Shown: one piece after another, positions 49,655 through 59,034 of the stretch
How the letters are laid out: each line of letters begins with the position of its first letter
Numbering within the stretch: the first letter of the stretch is position 1
Source: Azospirillum canadense
Lineage (GTDB): Bacteria > Pseudomonadota > Alphaproteobacteria > Azospirillales > Azospirillaceae
Direction of reading: 5' to 3'
Length of the DNA stretch: 64,000 bases
Assembly (NCBI RefSeq): GCF_025961225.1
Contig: NZ_JAOQNG010000010.1
Span: 1,044,501 to 1,108,500, forward strand
The notes under the pieces: model-generated
What the model saw: the letters and a program-made list of their open reading frames with translations, nothing else
Database searches by the model: none
What the model was told of the DNA's origin: nothing
Program-made: the position numbers and the translations under genes

Positions 49655-50620
49655 ATGCCGCGCCGCCTGCCCCCGCTGAACGCGTTGCGCGCCTTCGAAT
49701 GCGCCGCCCGCCACCTGTCCTTCACCAAGGCGGCGGACGAGCTGCACGTGACCCAGGCCGCCATCAGCCACCAGATCAAGGGGCTGGAGGACTGGCTGGG
49801 CCTGCCGCTGTTCCGCCGCCTGAACCGCGCGCTGGAGCTGACGGAGGCTGGCGAGTCCTACCTGCCCGCGGTCAAGGACGCGCTCGACACGCTGTCCCAC
49901 GCGACGGAGCGGCTTCTGCGCCGCGACGGCTCCGGCGCTTTGACCATCTCCACAATGCCCAGCTTCGCGGCGAAGTGGCTGGTGATGCGGCTCGGCCGCT
50001 TCCAGGGCCGCCATCCGGAGCTGGAGGTGCGGCTGCACACCACCTCGCAGATCGTGGACTTCAACCAGCAGGACGTCGACATCGCCATCCGCTTCGGCGC
50101 CGGCCGCTGGCCGGGGCTGCGCTGCGAACGGCTGCTGACGGAGGACATCTACCCCGTGTGCAGCCCGTCCCTGCTGGCCGGCGACCGCCCGCTCGCAAAG
50201 CCGGAGGACCTGCGCCACCACACACTGCTGCACGACGATTATTTCATCACCTGGGGCACCTGGGCCGACGCGGCGGGCCTGACCGGGCTGGACGTCACCC
50301 GCGGCCCCCGATTCGACGATTCGGGCCTGCTGCTCCAGGCGGCGACGGAGGGCACCGGCGTCGCGCTGGCGCGCGGCGTCCTGGTCGCCGACGACATCGC
50401 CGCGGGCCGGCTGGTGCGGCTGTTCGACGTCCATCTGCCGGGCGACTACGCCTATTACGTGGTGGCGCCGCCGCACCACTTCTCACGGCCCAAGGTGAAG
50501 ACCTTCCGCGACTGGCTGTTCGAGGAGGCGGCCCCGACCGAGCGCGCCGCCCACCCCATCACGCAGCCGTCCCACCGCAAACCCTCCACCCATCAAACGC
50601 CGGACAGGGAGTTGCATTAG
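49655..50620 (+). CDS. LysR-family regulator, GcvA type
   Basis: A 321-residue regulator. The start RRLPPLNALRAFECAARHLS is the clear mark of the GcvA group. The helix-turn-helix is FTKAADELHVTQAAISHQIK. The effector domain is typical (STMPSFAAKWLVMRLGRFQG, DVDIAIRFGAGRWPGL). The last 25 residues are an unstructured tail. It is divergent from the DUF1127/GFA pair, its probable targets. Confidence 0.95.
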   Translation: MPRRLPPLNALRAFECAARHLSFTKAADELHVTQAAISHQIKGLEDWLGLPLFRRLNRALELTEAGESYLPAVKDALDTLSHATERLLRRDGSGALTISTMPSFAAKWLVMRLGRFQGRHPELEVRLHTTSQIVDFNQQDVDIAIRFGAGRWPGLRCERLLTEDIYPVCSPSLLAGDRPLAKPEDLRHHTLLHDDYFITWGTWADAAGLTGLDVTRGPRFDDSGLLLQAATEGTGVALARGVLVADDIAAGRLVRLFDVHLPGDYAYYVVAPPHHFSRPKVKTFRDWLFEEAAPTERAAHPITQPSHRKPSTHQTPDRELH

Positions 50621-50774
50621 GCGGATAATAATCCGCCGAGGACCGCGACGGCGGGCCCGGTCGCACATGCGACCGAAGCCCGGCCGGCGTGTGAGGCCAT
50701 ATGAATCCGCAGCGAACAAAGTTCGCTGCGGGCGCGCTTGCGACCGCAACACGCCGCTCCTATAGTCCCGGCCC
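50620..50774 (+). promoter_or_regulatory. pyrB upstream region with two hairpins
   Basis: Two strong hairpins lie before pyrB: GGCGGAT / ATCCGCC at 50620-50637, and an 11-bp perfect stem (CCGCAGCGAAC / GTTCGCTGCGG) at 50707-50731 with a three-base loop. Neither is followed by a U run. The second lies 43 bases before the pyrB start and could take part in control of the operon. No clear promoter pair was found. Confidence 0.5.
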
Positions 50775-51737
50775 ATGACCGGATCGCCCCACAGCAGCAC
50801 GATCTTCGCGCACCGCCACCTCCTTGGCATCGAGGGGCTGACGGCGGGCGAGATCACCACGATCCTCGACCTCGCCAACGGCTATGTCGAGCAGAACCGC
50901 CAGCCTTCGAAGAAGTCGTCGCTCCTCGACGGGCGCACGATCGTCAACCTCTTCTTCGAGAACTCCACCCGCACCCGCACCAGCTTCGAGCTGGCCGGCA
51001 AGCGGCTGGGCGCCGACGTGATCAACATGTCGTCGGACGGCAGCTCGGTGAAGAAGGGCGAGACGCTGATCGACACGGCGATGACGCTGAATGCCATGCA
51101 CCTGGACGCGCTGGTCGTTCGCCACGCCGACTCGGGCGCGGTGAAGTTGCTGGCCGACAAGGTCAACTGCTCGGTCATCAACGCCGGCGACGGCCACCAC
51201 GAGCACCCGACGCAGGGCCTGCTGGACGCGCTGGCGATCCGCCGCCGCCTGGGCCACCTGGAAGGGCTGATCGTGGCGATCTGCGGCGACATCCTGCACA
51301 GCCGCGTGGCGCGCTCCAACATCCACCTGCTGAACGCCATGGGCGCCCGCGTTCGCGTCGTCGCCCCGCCGACCCTGATCCCCTCGCAGATCGACCGGCT
51401 GGGCGTGGAGGTCCACCACTCCATGGCGACCGGCCTGAAGGACGCCGACGTGGTGATGATGCTGCGCCTCCAGACGGAGCGGATGAGCGGCCAATACGTC
51501 CCCTCCACGCGCGAATACTTCTACTTCTACGGCCTGGACTACGAGAAGCTGTCGGTCGCCAAGCCGCACGCGGTGGTCATGCACCCCGGCCCGATGAACC
51601 GCGGCGTTGAGATCGACTCGGAGGTCGCCGACGACCTCAAGCGCTCCATGATCCTCGACCAGGTGGAGCTGGGCGTCGCCGTCCGCATGGCCGTCCTCGA
51701 CCTTCTGACCCGTGACCGCCGGGGTTCCAATGTCTAA
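50775..51737 (+). CDS. pyrB: Aspartate carbamoyltransferase catalytic subunit
   Basis: A 320-residue enzyme making carbamoyl-aspartate in pyrimidine synthesis. The carbamoyl-phosphate site STRTRTS (in FFENSTRTRTSFELAG), the HPTQGLLDA motif and the MHPGPMNRGVEI aspartate-site loop are all present. It overlaps the following dihydroorotase-like gene by eight bases. No regulatory pyrI is next to it, so it is probably a class A or other complex with the PyrC-like protein. Confidence 0.98.
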   Translation: MTGSPHSSTIFAHRHLLGIEGLTAGEITTILDLANGYVEQNRQPSKKSSLLDGRTIVNLFFENSTRTRTSFELAGKRLGADVINMSSDGSSVKKGETLIDTAMTLNAMHLDALVVRHADSGAVKLLADKVNCSVINAGDGHHEHPTQGLLDALAIRRRLGHLEGLIVAICGDILHSRVARSNIHLLNAMGARVRVVAPPTLIPSQIDRLGVEVHHSMATGLKDADVVMMLRLQTERMSGQYVPSTREYFYFYGLDYEKLSVAKPHAVVMHPGPMNRGVEIDSEVADDLKRSMILDQVELGVAVRMAVLDLLTRDRRGSNV

Positions 51738-53025
51738 TCGCGTCGCCTACCGCAACGCCCGCCTGCTCGACCCCGCCAGCGGCCTGGACCAGACCGGCAC
51801 GTTGCTGACCGAGGGCGCGAAGATCGCCGATTTCGGTCCGTCGCTGTTCAACGACGGCGTTCCGGAGGGGATCGAAGCGGTCGACCTGCGCGGCCAGTGC
51901 CTCGCCCCTGGCCTCGTCGACATGCGCGTCCTGATCGGCGAGCCCGGCGAGGAGGAAAAGGACACCATCAAGAGCGCGTCGCGCGCCGCGGTGGCCGGCG
52001 GCATCACCGCCATGGTCCTGCTGCCCAACACCGACCCGGTGACCGACGAGGTGGCGAGCCTGGAGTTCATCGCGCGGCGCGCCCGCGAGGTGCGTCTGGT
52101 GAAGGTCTTCGCCTACGCCGCCGCCACCCGCGGGACGGACGGCAACGAGATCACCGAGATGGGCCTGCTGGCTCGCGCCGGCGCCGTGGCCTTCACCGAC
52201 GGAACCAAGGCGATCACCAGCGCCAAGGCGATGCGCCGCGCGCTCAGCTACGCCAAGACCTTCGACAAGCTGATCGTGCAGCACCCGGAGGAGCCCAGCC
52301 TCGCCAGCGGTGGCATGATGAACTCGGGCGAGCGCGCCACGCGCCTCGGCCTCGTCGGCATCCCGCGGGAGGCCGAGATCATCATGATCGAGCGCGACCT
52401 GCGCCTGCTCGAACTCTCCGGCGGCCGCCTGCACTTCGCCCATGTCAGCACCGGCGAGTCGGTCGACCTGATCCGCCGCGCCAAGGCGCGCGGGCTGAAG
52501 GTCACCTGCGACACCGCCCCGCATTACTTCGCCCTGACGGAGACGGACGTCGGCGACTACCGCACCTTCGCCAAGGTCTCCCCGCCGCTGCGCGGCGAGA
52601 TGGACCGCCGCGCGATCGTGGAGGGTCTGGCCGACGGCACCATCGACGCCATCGCGTCGGACCACACGCCGCAGGACCAGGATCAGAAGCGCCTGCCTTT
52701 CGCCCAGGCCGCCTTCGGCGTGATCGGGCTGGAGACGCTGTTCCCCCTGACGCTGGAGCTGGTGCACAAAGGAGCCCTGCCCCTGCTGAAGGCCCTGGCC
52801 TGCGTGACGGTGAAGCCCGCGGAAATCCTGGGCCTGCCGCTCGGCCGCATCGCCAAGGGTGCGCCCGCCGACCTCGTCGCCTTCGACCTGGACGTGCCGT
52901 GGCAGGTGGACGTGCACAAATTCAAGTCCAAGTCCAAGAACAGCCCCTTCGAGGACCGCCCCGTCCAGGGCCGCCCGCTGCGCACCGTCGTGGACGGCCG
53001 CCCCGTCTGGCAGTTCGAGGGCTGA
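51730..53025 (+). CDS. pyrC: Dihydroorotase-like protein lacking the HxH metal motif
   Basis: A 431-residue amidohydrolase starting MSNRVAYRNARLLDPASGLD. The strand that in active enzymes reads D-x-H-x-H reads APGLVDMRVLIGEPG, so both metal-binding His are gone. Other active-site-like pieces remain (IVQHPEEPSLASGGMMN, TAPHYFALTE, IASDHTPQDQ). Pseudomonads have a pyrB-linked inactive dihydroorotase (PyrC') needed for assembly of aspartate carbamoyltransferase; this gene has the same position. If so, an active PyrC must be encoded elsewhere. Confidence 0.9.
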   Translation: MSNRVAYRNARLLDPASGLDQTGTLLTEGAKIADFGPSLFNDGVPEGIEAVDLRGQCLAPGLVDMRVLIGEPGEEEKDTIKSASRAAVAGGITAMVLLPNTDPVTDEVASLEFIARRAREVRLVKVFAYAAATRGTDGNEITEMGLLARAGAVAFTDGTKAITSAKAMRRALSYAKTFDKLIVQHPEEPSLASGGMMNSGERATRLGLVGIPREAEIIMIERDLRLLELSGGRLHFAHVSTGESVDLIRRAKARGLKVTCDTAPHYFALTETDVGDYRTFAKVSPPLRGEMDRRAIVEGLADGTIDAIASDHTPQDQDQKRLPFAQAAFGVIGLETLFPLTLELVHKGALPLLKALACVTVKPAEILGLPLGRIAKGAPADLVAFDLDVPWQVDVHKFKSKSKNSPFEDRPVQGRPLRTVVDGRPVWQFEG

Positions 53026-53029
53026 CGCG

Positions 53030-53626
53030 GTGACTCTGCTCATCTCGGCCCTGCTCGGCTACCTGCTGGGCTCGATCCCCTTCGGCCTGGTGCTGACGCG
53101 CCTGGCCGGCCTGGGCGACATCCGCAAGATCGGCTCCGGCAACATCGGCGCCACCAACGTCCTGCGCACCGGCAACAAGCCGCTCGCCGCCGCCACGCTG
53201 ATCCTCGACAGCGGCAAGGGCGCGATCGCCACTCTCCTCGCCCAAGCCTTCTTCGGCCCGGACGCCGCCCTGATCGCCGGCGGCACCTCCATGCTCGGCC
53301 ACACCTTCCCGGTCTGGCTGGGCTTCAACGGCGGCAAGGGCGTGGCGACCGCGCTGGGCGTCCTGCTGGCCGTGTCCTGGCCGGTCGGCGTCATCGCCTG
53401 CGCGACGTGGCTGGCAATGGCCCTCCTGTTCAAGATCTCGTCCCTGTCCGCCCTGACCGCGCTCGGCCTCAGCCCAATCGTCGGCTGGTTCTTCGGCGGT
53501 CCGCTGGTGGCGGCCCTATGCCTCTTCATCGCGGCGCTGGTCTACCTGCGCCACGCCGCCAACATCCGCCGCCTCCTGAAGGGTGAAGAACCGAAGATCA
53601 GCTTCGGGAAGAAGAAAGCAGCATAG
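53030..53626 (+). CDS. plsY: Glycerol-3-phosphate acyltransferase PlsY
   Basis: A 198-residue membrane enzyme with a GTG start at 53030, five bases after pyrC. The three conserved motifs are LGSIPFGLVLTR, GSGNIGATNVLRTGNK and HTFPVWLGFNGGKGVAT. It transfers an acyl group from acyl-phosphate to glycerol-3-phosphate, the first step of phospholipid synthesis. A basic tail ends the protein. Pairing with pyrBC and dprA is usual in this group of bacteria. Confidence 0.97.
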   Translation: MTLLISALLGYLLGSIPFGLVLTRLAGLGDIRKIGSGNIGATNVLRTGNKPLAAATLILDSGKGAIATLLAQAFFGPDAALIAGGTSMLGHTFPVWLGFNGGKGVATALGVLLAVSWPVGVIACATWLAMALLFKISSLSALTALGLSPIVGWFFGGPLVAALCLFIAALVYLRHAANIRRLLKGEEPKISFGKKKAA

Positions 53627-53706
53627 CATTTCGTAAGTTGGGTGGAGTGGAGCGCAGCGCAACCTACGGCGCCTCCAATTCGAAGCCGATCCGCAGGGCG
53701 GACACA

Positions 53707-54162
53707 ATGGACGACAACACAAACGGCGCAGGCGCACCAAAGGAAGGCAAGCGATTATCCCTCCTGTGGGTTTTCGCGATGCTCAACTACCTGTATTGCG
53801 ACATTGTGACCCTCATGGATCCGGGCCAGCTGAAGCAGTTTCTCAGCGGGTCCGTCGAGGGCATGCAAATCGACCAGGCATTCCTGCTCGGTGCCTCGGT
53901 GCTGATGGAAATCCCGATCGCGATGGTCCTGCTGTCGCGAACGCTGGCGCACCGCCCCAACCGCTTGGCGAACATCATCGCAGGCACGATCATGACGGCC
54001 GTGCAACTCGCGACGCTGCTCTCCGGCACGCCCACGCCCTATTACATTTTCTTCAGCATCGTTGAAATTGCGACCACGCTGTTCATCGTCCAATACGCGT
54101 GGCGCTGGACGGTGCGGCGACCGGATCAGGATGATTGCGGAGTCCAGCCCTCGCGCGCGTAA
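53707..54162 (+). CDS. DUF6326-like membrane protein
   Basis: A 151-residue protein starting MDDNTNGAGAPKEGKRLSLL at 53707. Four hydrophobic helices are seen: LLWVFAMLNYLYCDIVTLMD, AFLLGASVLMEIPIAMVLLS, LANIIAGTIMTAVQLATLLS and YYIFFSIVEIATTLFIVQYA. The LNYLYCDIVTLMDP motif resembles DUF6326. Function unknown. It sits alone between plsY and dprA and its codon use is less G/C-biased than theirs, suggesting a later insertion. Confidence 0.75.
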   Translation: MDDNTNGAGAPKEGKRLSLLWVFAMLNYLYCDIVTLMDPGQLKQFLSGSVEGMQIDQAFLLGASVLMEIPIAMVLLSRTLAHRPNRLANIIAGTIMTAVQLATLLSGTPTPYYIFFSIVEIATTLFIVQYAWRWTVRRPDQDDCGVQPSRA

Positions 54163-54226
54163 AACCGTTCCTCCGCACACGCATGCATGTTGAAAATGGC
54201 ACGGTTCAGGTTGTACAAAATGGCGC

Positions 54227-55348
54227 ATGATTCAACCGCGCCGCACCCTTTCCGACGCCGAACGGTTCGACTGGCTCCGCCTGATCCGGACGGAGAACGT
54301 CGGGCCGATCACCTTCCACAGGCTGCTGGAGCGGTACGGCACCGCCCGCGCGGCGCTTGAGGCGCTGCCCGACCTCGCCAAGCGTGGCGGCCGGGCGAAG
54401 CCCCTGCGCATCGCCGCCAAGCCCGATGTAGAGCGCGAACTGCTCGCCAACGAACGCGTCGGCGCCCGCCTGCTCTGCTCCTGCGAGCCGGACTATCCGG
54501 AACCGATGGCCGCGCTGGACGATGCGCCGCCAGTCGTCTCGGTGCTCGGCCACGCGCATCTGCTGCGGCGGCGCGGGGTCGCCATGGTCGGGGCGCGCAA
54601 CGCCTCCATGAACGGCAAGAAGTTCGCCGAACGGCTGGCGCGGGAGCTGGGGGAGGCCGGGCTGCTGGTCGTTTCCGGCCTCGCCCGCGGCATCGACACC
54701 GCCGCCCACGCCGGCGCGCTTGGCACCGGGACAGCGGCCGTGGTGGCGGGCGGCGTGGACATCGTCTACCCGCCGGAGAACGAGCGCCTCTACCGCGACA
54801 TAGTGCAGCAGGGCGTGGTGGTGGCGGAGAGCCCGGCCGGCACCACGCCGCAGGCCCGCCACTTCCCGCGGCGCAACCGGCTGATCTCCGGCCTGTCGCT
54901 GGGCGTGCTGGTGGTGGAGGCGGCGCTGCGTTCCGGCTCGCTGATCACCGCCCGGATGGCGCTGGACCAGGGGCGGGAGGTCATGGCCGTGCCCGGATCG
55001 CCGCTCGATCCGCGCTGCCAGGGCACCAACAACCTGCTGCGCCAGGGGGCCGTTCTGGTGGAAAGCGTGGACGACGTCATCCGGGCGCTGGAAAGCCTGG
55101 CGCCACCCGCGGTGCGCGAGCGCCAGGGCGACCTGTTCGCGCCGCCGCGCCCCACGCCGCCGACCGAGTCGGAGCTGGAGCAGGCCCGCACCACCGTCTT
55201 GGAAAACCTGTCCCCAAGTCCGGTTGCCATTGACGAACTCGTTCGCGGGTGCCAATTGTCCGCACCGGTGGTGTTGACCGTCGTGTTGGAACTTGAGCTT
55301 GCGGGCCGGGTCCAGCGCCAGCCGGGGAATCAGGTGAACCTGATCTGA
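54227..55348 (+). CDS. dprA: DNA processing protein DprA
   Basis: A 373-residue protein that loads RecA onto incoming single strands during transformation. It has an N-terminal SAM-like domain (FDWLRLIRTENVGPITFHRL), the Rossmann core (VAMVGARNASMNGKKFAERL, VVSGLARGIDTAAHAGAL, PRRNRLISGLSLGVLVVEAA) and a C-terminal winged helix (PVAIDELVRGCQLSAPVVLT). Presence does not by itself mean that the cell is competent. Confidence 0.97.
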   Translation: MIQPRRTLSDAERFDWLRLIRTENVGPITFHRLLERYGTARAALEALPDLAKRGGRAKPLRIAAKPDVERELLANERVGARLLCSCEPDYPEPMAALDDAPPVVSVLGHAHLLRRRGVAMVGARNASMNGKKFAERLARELGEAGLLVVSGLARGIDTAAHAGALGTGTAAVVAGGVDIVYPPENERLYRDIVQQGVVVAESPAGTTPQARHFPRRNRLISGLSLGVLVVEAALRSGSLITARMALDQGREVMAVPGSPLDPRCQGTNNLLRQGAVLVESVDDVIRALESLAPPAVRERQGDLFAPPRPTPPTESELEQARTTVLENLSPSPVAIDELVRGCQLSAPVVLTVVLELELAGRVQRQPGNQVNLI

Positions 55349-55401
55349 TCCCGGTCCACACCACCGTTCGTGGGTAAAGGCACTATCAGGGGCGCGGACT
55401 C

Positions 55402-58215
55402 TTGCCGGGCAGCAACGTCGTCATCGTCGAATCGCCGGCCAAGGCGAAAACCATCAACAAATACCTTGGCTCGGACTACACCGTGGTGGCCAGCTTCGGC
55501 CATGTGCGCGACCTTCCGGCGCGCGATGGATCGGTGCGTCCGGACGAGGACTTCGCCATGGACTGGGAGCTGGGCGACCGCTCCAAGCGCCACATCGATG
55601 AGATCGCCAAGGCGGTCAAAGGGGCCGAGCGCGTCTACCTCGCCACCGACCCGGATCGCGAAGGGGAAGCCATCGCCTGGCATTTGTCGGAGCTGCTGCG
55701 CGAAAAGCGGCTGATCGACGACAGCAAGGTGCAGCGCATCACCTTCAACGAGATCACCAAGACCGCCGTCCAGGCCGCGCTGGAAGCCCCCCGCGACGTC
55801 TCGCAGGAGCTGGTGGACGCCTATCTGGCCCGCCGCGCGCTGGACTATCTGGTCGGCTTCACCCTGTCGCCGGTCCTCTGGCGCAAGCTGCCGGGCTCCA
55901 AGTCCGCCGGCCGCGTGCAGTCCGTGGCGCTCCGCCTGATCTGCGAGCGCGAATCGGAAATCGAGATCTTCAAGCCGCAGGAATACTGGACCATCGACGT
56001 GGGCTTCGCCACGCCGGGCGGTGCGGCCTTCACGGCGCAGCTGACCCAGCTGGACGGCAAGCGGCTCGACAAGTTCGCCCTGCCGACCCGCGAGGCGGCG
56101 GAGGCCGCGGTGGCCCGCATCCGCCCGCAGGCCTTCGCGGTCGCGACGGTGGAGCGCAAGCAGAGCCGCCGCAACCCCTCCCCGCCCTTCACCACCTCGA
56201 CCCTCCAGCAGGAGGCCTCGCGCAAGCTGGGCTTCGGCGCCACCCGCACCATGCGGACCGCCCAGAAGTTGTACGAGGGCGTGGACATCGGCGGCGAGAC
56301 GGTCGGCCTGATCACCTACATGCGAACCGACGGCGTCAGCCTCTCGCAGGAGGCGATTGAGGGCTCGCGCAGCCTGATCGGCTCCCATTACGGGGAGCGC
56401 TACGTCCCGGCCCAGCCGCGCGTCTACAAGACCGCCGCCAAGAACGCCCAGGAGGCGCACGAGGCCATCCGCCCGACGGACCTGTTCCGCCGGCCGGAGA
56501 CGGTCGTCGCCTATCTGGAAAGCGACGAGCTGCGCCTCTACGAGCTGATCTGGAAGCGCACGCTGGCCAGCCAGATGGAAAGCGCGGTGCTGGACCAGGT
56601 CGCCGTGGACATCGCTTCACCCTCCAGGGACGTGGTGCTGCGCGCCACCGGCTCTGTCGTGGTCTTCGACGGCTTCCTGAAGGTCTACCAGGAGGACCGC
56701 GACGACGGAGCCGAGGACGACCAGCAGGAACGCCGCCTGCCCGCCATGGAGCAGGGCGACGACCTCGCCCGCGGCGACATCGCGCCGGAGCAGCACTTCA
56801 CCCAGCCGCCGCCCCGCTACACCGAGGCGAGCCTGGTGAAGAAGCTGGAGGAGCTTGGCATCGGCCGGCCCTCCACCTACGCCTCCATCCTCCAGGTGCT
56901 GCAGGACCGCAACTACGTTCGGCTCGACAAGCGGCGCTTCATCCCGGAAGACCGCGGCCGTCTGGTCACCGCTTTCCTGAAGAACTTCTTCAACCGGTAT
57001 GTGGAGTACAACTTTACGGCGGAGCTGGAAAACCAGCTCGACGACATATCCGATGGGCGGATCGACTGGAAGACGGTCCTGCGCGACTTCTGGCGCGCCT
57101 TCCACGTGGCGGTGGACGGCACCAAGGACCTGACCATCACCCAGGTGCTGACCACGCTGGACGAGGAGCTGGGCGCGCACTTCTTCCCGGCCAACACCAA
57201 CGGCCCCGGCCATGACCCGCGCGTCTGCCCGGTGTGCAGCCAGGGCCGGCTGGGGCTGAAGCTCGGCAAGATGGGCGCCTTCATCGGCTGCTCCCGCTAT
57301 CCGGAATGCCGCTACACCCGCCCGCTCGCCGTCGCCAACGACGAGGGCGGGGAGGCGCAAGAGGGCCCGCGCGAGCTGGGCGCCGATCCGGAGACCAGCC
57401 TGCCCGTCACCGTGCGGCGTGGCCCCTACGGCGCCTACATCCAGCTGGGCCCGGCCCCCGCCGCCGCGGCGCCCGCCGAGCTGGTCGAGGAGGCGCCCGC
57501 CGACGGCAAGAAGGGCAAGGGCAAGAAGAAGGCCAAGGTCGAGGAGCCGAAGCCCAAGCGAGTCTCCCTGCCCAAGGGCATGTCGGCCTCCGACGTGGAC
57601 CTGGACACCGCGCTGAAGCTGCTGGCCCTGCCCCGCACCATCGGCAAGCACCCGGAGACGGGCGAGGAGATCAGCGCCGGCATCGGCCGCTTCGGCCCTT
57701 ACCTGAAGCACGGCAGCGTCTACAAGTCGCTGACGCCGGACGACGACGTGCTGACCATCGGCATCAACCGTGCGGTGGACCTGCTGGCCGGTGCCGCCAA
57801 GAAGGCATCGGCGCCGGCCAAGACACTGGGCGACCATCCGAAGACCGGCAAGCCGGTCACCACTGGTTCCGGCCGCTTCGGCCCCTACGTCAAGCACGGC
57901 TCCACCTACGCCTCCATCCCCAAGGGAACCGACCCGGAGAGCGTGACGCTGGAGCAGGGGCTGGAATTGCTGGAGGCCAAGGCCGCCAAGGACGCCGCCA
58001 AGAAGGGCAAGGCGCCGAAGGACGCGGAACCCGCCGCCGCGGAGGGCGCCGAGGCGCCCGCGAAGGCGGAAAAGGCGACCAAGGCGAAGGCCGCGACCAA
58101 GAAGGAACCGGCCGCCAAGAAGGCCGCCCCTAAGAAGGCCGAGCCCAAGGCCAAGGCGGAGAAGGCGGAAAAGGCCGACGCGGAAAAGCCCGCCCCGGCC
58201 CGCAAGCGGGCCTGA
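55402..58215 (+). CDS. topA: DNA topoisomerase I
   Basis: A 937-residue type IA topoisomerase, with TTG as the likely start (PGSNVVIVESPAKAKTINKY) because no ATG is near. The TOPRIM domain has the catalytic Glu in VIVESPAK and DPDREGEA. The nucleophile Tyr is in GLITYMRTDGVSLS. A zinc finger (CPVCSQGRLGLKLGKMGAFI, GCSRYPEC) and several topo C-terminal repeats follow. The last 90 residues are an Ala-Lys tail that will bind DNA non-specifically. Relaxes negative supercoils. Confidence 0.97.
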   Translation: MPGSNVVIVESPAKAKTINKYLGSDYTVVASFGHVRDLPARDGSVRPDEDFAMDWELGDRSKRHIDEIAKAVKGAERVYLATDPDREGEAIAWHLSELLREKRLIDDSKVQRITFNEITKTAVQAALEAPRDVSQELVDAYLARRALDYLVGFTLSPVLWRKLPGSKSAGRVQSVALRLICERESEIEIFKPQEYWTIDVGFATPGGAAFTAQLTQLDGKRLDKFALPTREAAEAAVARIRPQAFAVATVERKQSRRNPSPPFTTSTLQQEASRKLGFGATRTMRTAQKLYEGVDIGGETVGLITYMRTDGVSLSQEAIEGSRSLIGSHYGERYVPAQPRVYKTAAKNAQEAHEAIRPTDLFRRPETVVAYLESDELRLYELIWKRTLASQMESAVLDQVAVDIASPSRDVVLRATGSVVVFDGFLKVYQEDRDDGAEDDQQERRLPAMEQGDDLARGDIAPEQHFTQPPPRYTEASLVKKLEELGIGRPSTYASILQVLQDRNYVRLDKRRFIPEDRGRLVTAFLKNFFNRYVEYNFTAELENQLDDISDGRIDWKTVLRDFWRAFHVAVDGTKDLTITQVLTTLDEELGAHFFPANTNGPGHDPRVCPVCSQGRLGLKLGKMGAFIGCSRYPECRYTRPLAVANDEGGEAQEGPRELGADPETSLPVTVRRGPYGAYIQLGPAPAAAAPAELVEEAPADGKKGKGKKKAKVEEPKPKRVSLPKGMSASDVDLDTALKLLALPRTIGKHPETGEEISAGIGRFGPYLKHGSVYKSLTPDDDVLTIGINRAVDLLAGAAKKASAPAKTLGDHPKTGKPVTTGSGRFGPYVKHGSTYASIPKGTDPESVTLEQGLELLEAKAAKDAAKKGKAPKDAEPAAAEGAEAPAKAEKATKAKAATKKEPAAKKAAPKKAEPKAKAEKAEKADAEKPAPARKRA

Positions 58216-58237
58216 TGAACGGTGCCCGAAAGCGGGC

Positions 58238-58909
58238 CTAACGGACCCAGCGCATGACGCCGCCCTCCAGCGGCGTCCACGCGCCCACCGTGACACCCGC
58301 CGCGCGCAGGCCCTGGCCCGTCCATTCGTTGCAGGTGTCAATGGGGCTGTAGCGCCCGACCGCCTCGTAGAACAGGTCGGTCAGGCCGTAGCCGCTGCCG
58401 GGGAGCGGCCGGACCACCCCTCCCCCGTCCCGGCGAAAACTGCCCCGCACATAGTCCACCAGCGCCCGGTACTGCCCCTCCCGCAGGGTCAGCGCGCCGC
58501 AGTCCGGGCTGCCGGCCGGCGTGTAGAGGGCGTAGACGTGCATCACCGTCGGCCCGCCCCCGAACAGCGCCGACAGGACGGTGGCCGGGCGCAGATCCTC
58601 CCACCGGCGTGTCTCCACGTAGAAGGCTCGGTCGCCCCAACCGAAGGAAAAATGCGTCGTCCAGGGATCGGCGCCGGGAAAATCGCTGCGCCTCAGCTCC
58701 GTGGTCCAATCCATGCTTCGGCTAACGGCCGGTAGCACGAGGTCGGTGTGGACCCCGTTTGTGCAGACGAACACCTCAACCCCGTCCCGGACCGCTGGCT
58801 GTCCCTCGATGGCCACGCGGGCAAGCAGGGTGGCGGCGACCAGGTAAGCCCCTGCCGCCAATCCCATCACTCCCGCAAGCAGGGCCAACACGGTCCCGAC
58901 CAGCTTCAT
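58238..58909 (-). CDS. DUF2459 (TIGR02117) protein
   Basis: A 223-residue protein with an N-terminal signal or anchor helix (GTVLALLAGVMGLAAGAYLV). The mature part shows the family marks VCTNGVHTDLVLPA, FSFGWGDRAFYVETRRW and TCNEWTGQGLRAAGV, with a conserved Cys and His that suggest a papain-like hydrolase fold. The role is unknown. It converges on topA, with 22 bases between. Confidence 0.88.
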   Translation of the reverse strand: MKLVGTVLALLAGVMGLAAGAYLVAATLLARVAIEGQPAVRDGVEVFVCTNGVHTDLVLPAVSRSMDWTTELRRSDFPGADPWTTHFSFGWGDRAFYVETRRWEDLRPATVLSALFGGGPTVMHVYALYTPAGSPDCGALTLREGQYRALVDYVRGSFRRDGGGVVRPLPGSGYGLTDLFYEAVGRYSPIDTCNEWTGQGLRAAGVTVGAWTPLEGGVMRWVR

Positions 58910-59034
58910 GGATGCACTCCCGCCACGCTCCCGCTGGTTCTCGCGCGTGTTTGTGGCGGAAGCACGGCGTTGCGGTTGGATTCCCCACGCTCAGGGCTTA
59001 CTTAAGCCATTCCCTCCGAACTCCCCGGACTCCC

